Part shown: positions 62,149-64,000 of the stretch, in pieces
Layout of the letters: each line of letters starts with the position of its first letter
Numbering within the stretch: the first letter of the stretch is position 1
DNA from: Alitta virens
Taxonomy: Eukaryota > Annelida > Polychaeta > Phyllodocida > Nereididae
Length of the DNA: 64,000 nucleotides
Direction of reading: 5' to 3'
NCBI GenBank assembly: GCA_932294295.1
Contig: OW028576.1
Location: 25,551,227 to 25,615,226 of the forward strand
Made by a program: the position numbers and the translations under genes
The notes under the pieces: generated by a model
Databases searched by the model: none
The model's input: the letters and a program-made list of their open reading frames with translations, nothing else
What the model was told of the DNA's origin: nothing

Positions 62149-63791
62149 TTTACAGGCAAAATTTTAGAGTTGGAGGACCAAACTTTACCACAAGGTACCC
62201 TAGGATGACCTTATTACTTTGACCTAGTTTGAGTGACCTTGACCTATTTTTCAAGGTCACAGGTCACCTTTAGTACAAAATTTTAAGAACTTAAAATTGG
62301 CATATCCTCTAAACCAGTGCAGTTAAATACTAATGGTCTTGGATCTTGTGATTAAATATGTTTTAAAGTGTTTTGACATTACATAATTGTGAATCACTCA
62401 TGCGGAACATACCGCAATGCAACATGGAGCAGTTTTCAGTCTAGATTCGACTTGGCCAAAACCGGAAGTTGTAAGAAGCCAATGATGGTGCTAAAAGTTG
62501 CCCCTTACTCGGGGCCAGTGCAGTGTGAAAGATGAAGATGATGTCATTAATGGTTTTTGAAATATTGAGTTTTTCACATTTTTGAATTATGAAAAATAGG
62601 TACCCATGTCCATTTCACCATGAAATATTGGTTTTAGGTTATAACATGCTATAGTAAACTACCCCAAACATGTACCCAAAACCCCCAAATCAAGTGTCAA
62701 ATTTGACCTTGAAGGTCATTTTCAAGGTCATTTTGACCTTCGAAATGTGAAAAACAAGCAATTTTGACACTGCCACAAAAATACCTTAGAAGTAAGTGTT
62801 TGAGCTGAAAGTTTTTTCTTTGGAAGACATTGACCAGTATTATAAGAATATGTACTCGGTTTTGACAGAAATTAATATGTTGATTTTTAAAAAATTCATA
62901 AACTCGGACAACTGTTTTTTGAGTAAAAAAAATAGTGAAAATGGTCATTTTCACTGAGAAATATTCACTTTAGCCAAATGCCAAGCATGGGTGACCCCCT
63001 ACAATTCACATATGGGCTTTCAGAATCTGCTGTCAATTTTGACATTTGACCTAAATGTCAAGGTCAAATTTAAGGTCAAACAATCTATGAAAGTTGATAT
63101 TTTGAATTCTTGATTTTTTTTAAGATAGTAGAAATGCTTGGATATGGCTGATCTTTGGATATGATGTTGCCCTAATACCCTACCAACAATCTGAAATGAA
63201 ATATACGTGTATAACATGTTTCTTATACTGATTCATACTGTTTAAATGACAAGAAATTGAATAATTTTGTCGGCGATTTCAACAATTTATTACTCGGCGA
63301 TGCCGCAACGTAGAAAGGCGGTTCTGGTGGTCGAACAACGGGCTGCTTCTCCTCTTTAAAACGGTACAAAGATTGTGTTCGTACGTCTTGCGGCTGCCGA
63401 GTAACGGCCGATTTACTTCGGGATGTTTGCTCGTCCGTTCAGGGTTAATGAGCACATGGCCTTGTTGGTAAACAAATTGGAGTCTTATGATGTTAAGGCA
63501 AGGAGAAAATAGTGAGGAAGGGTTTCGGGGGGCTGGCAGCAGGGTGGGCGGTTGTGAAAAAATGGTAGATAATTTGTGGCGGGGTTGCCCGGTGGCGAGA
63601 GGCTGGCTGTCAATCTGTGATTTGTTTTGGTGGGATGCTGCGGGACTGCTGTGGCCTTGCAAATGGTAGCTGTGATGGGCTAGCTTGGAATTGGCTGGTG
63701 CCCTCAGACTAACCCTAAAATGTCACGTTTTCACTGTCCTCACAGTAGGTGAAGGCTATTTAGAAACTGTTCAGCAGTTTCAGTTTTCTAG
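62149..63791 (+). mobile_element. Family A unit 7
   Basis: Offset of exactly 1676 from unit 6; no difference noticed by eye. Confidence 0.75.
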
Positions 63792-63824
63792 TTATTATTA
63801 TTATTCTTATTATTATTATTATTA

Positions 63825-64000
63825 TTTACAGGCAAAATTTTAGAGTTGGAGGACCAAACTTTACCACAAGGTACCCTAGGATGACCTTATTACTTTGACC
63901 TAGTTTGAGTGACCTTGACCTATTTTTCAAGGTCACAGGTCACCTTTAGTACAAAATTTTAAGAACTTAAAATTGGCATATCCTCTAAACCAGTGCAGTT
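63825..64000 (+). mobile_element. Family A or C unit, cut by window end
   Basis: The first 176 bases of another unit. This stretch does not distinguish A from C, but the phase continues the 1676-bp array. Confidence 0.7.

Larger units (their letters stand above)
52092..64000 (+). repeat. Tandem array of the 1676-bp A unit
   Basis: At least seven consecutive units plus a partial one, all in one orientation, with a constant period of 1676 bp (1677 for the first). No 5' hairpin modules lie between units. This uniform spacing differs from the C region, where spacer length varies from copy to copy. Confidence 0.85.

Noticed and set aside
1..64000. LTR retrotransposon, LINE or TIR DNA transposon as the source of the array
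   Set aside because: No long terminal repeats, reverse transcriptase, poly-A tails at copy ends, target-site duplications or simple terminal inverted repeats were seen at the unit borders.

Overview
This window is AT-rich, non-coding eukaryotic DNA. It consists almost entirely of same-orientation copies of a few related mobile elements joined end to end or nested. I see no intact protein gene, RNA gene, operon or bacterial/phage feature. The style (elements of 1.7-2.4 kb, TTA/ATT microsatellite cores, dense GGTCA/TGACC words, a decayed hAT transposase piece) suggests an invertebrate genome, possibly a marine mollusc. That placement is a weak inference from recall, not from a diagnostic gene.

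Layout. (1) 1-5602: four full or partial copies of element family B. The most complete (3231-5602) has both ends. (2) 5608-49742: 23 copies of a ~1.83 kb element body (family C, units 1-23). They are separated by (ATT)n tracts and by 11 clusters of a 43-bp hairpin-forming module (AGGCTTCACC...). (3) 49743-50573: a different, diverged relative (family D) carrying a frameshifted fragment of a hAT/ZBED-like transposase. (4) 50576-50939: seven more hairpin modules. (5) 50940-64000: the A family, a C-related element with ~600 bp deleted and ~500 bp of GC-richer DNA gained. It forms a head-to-tail array of period exactly 1676 bp, interrupted by one 200-N gap (51932-52131).

Main interpretation. Families A, B and C share one terminal architecture with different sequences. 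The 3' end is a 7-bp-stem hairpin, then 6-7 nt, then CTAG followed by TT. Just inside it is a 10-11 bp word that is the inverse of the element's 5' tip, and the 5' tip itself folds into a perfect 10-11 bp stem-loop followed by a microsatellite. This matches what is known of Helitron-type rolling-circle transposons, most closely the Helentron/Helitron2 branch and its non-autonomous derivatives (Drosophila DINE-1/HINE; bivalve pearl/CvA-like elements). On this reading the 43-bp modules are 5' ends, the ~1.83 kb and 1676-bp blocks are bodies with 3' ends, and the (ATT)n tract is the internal core into which further copies inserted. Runs of 5' ends followed by runs of bodies fit self-insertion into that core. 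The identical 1676-bp copies fit later tandem amplification (or an assembly effect).

C units are mosaics: two alleles of one segment occur with three alleles of the next in all six combinations, so units have exchanged sequence. Each unit is packed with AGGTCA-type half sites, including perfect direct repeats with spacing 0 and 1. The small open frames that recur in every unit are by-products of the repetition and are not annotated as genes.
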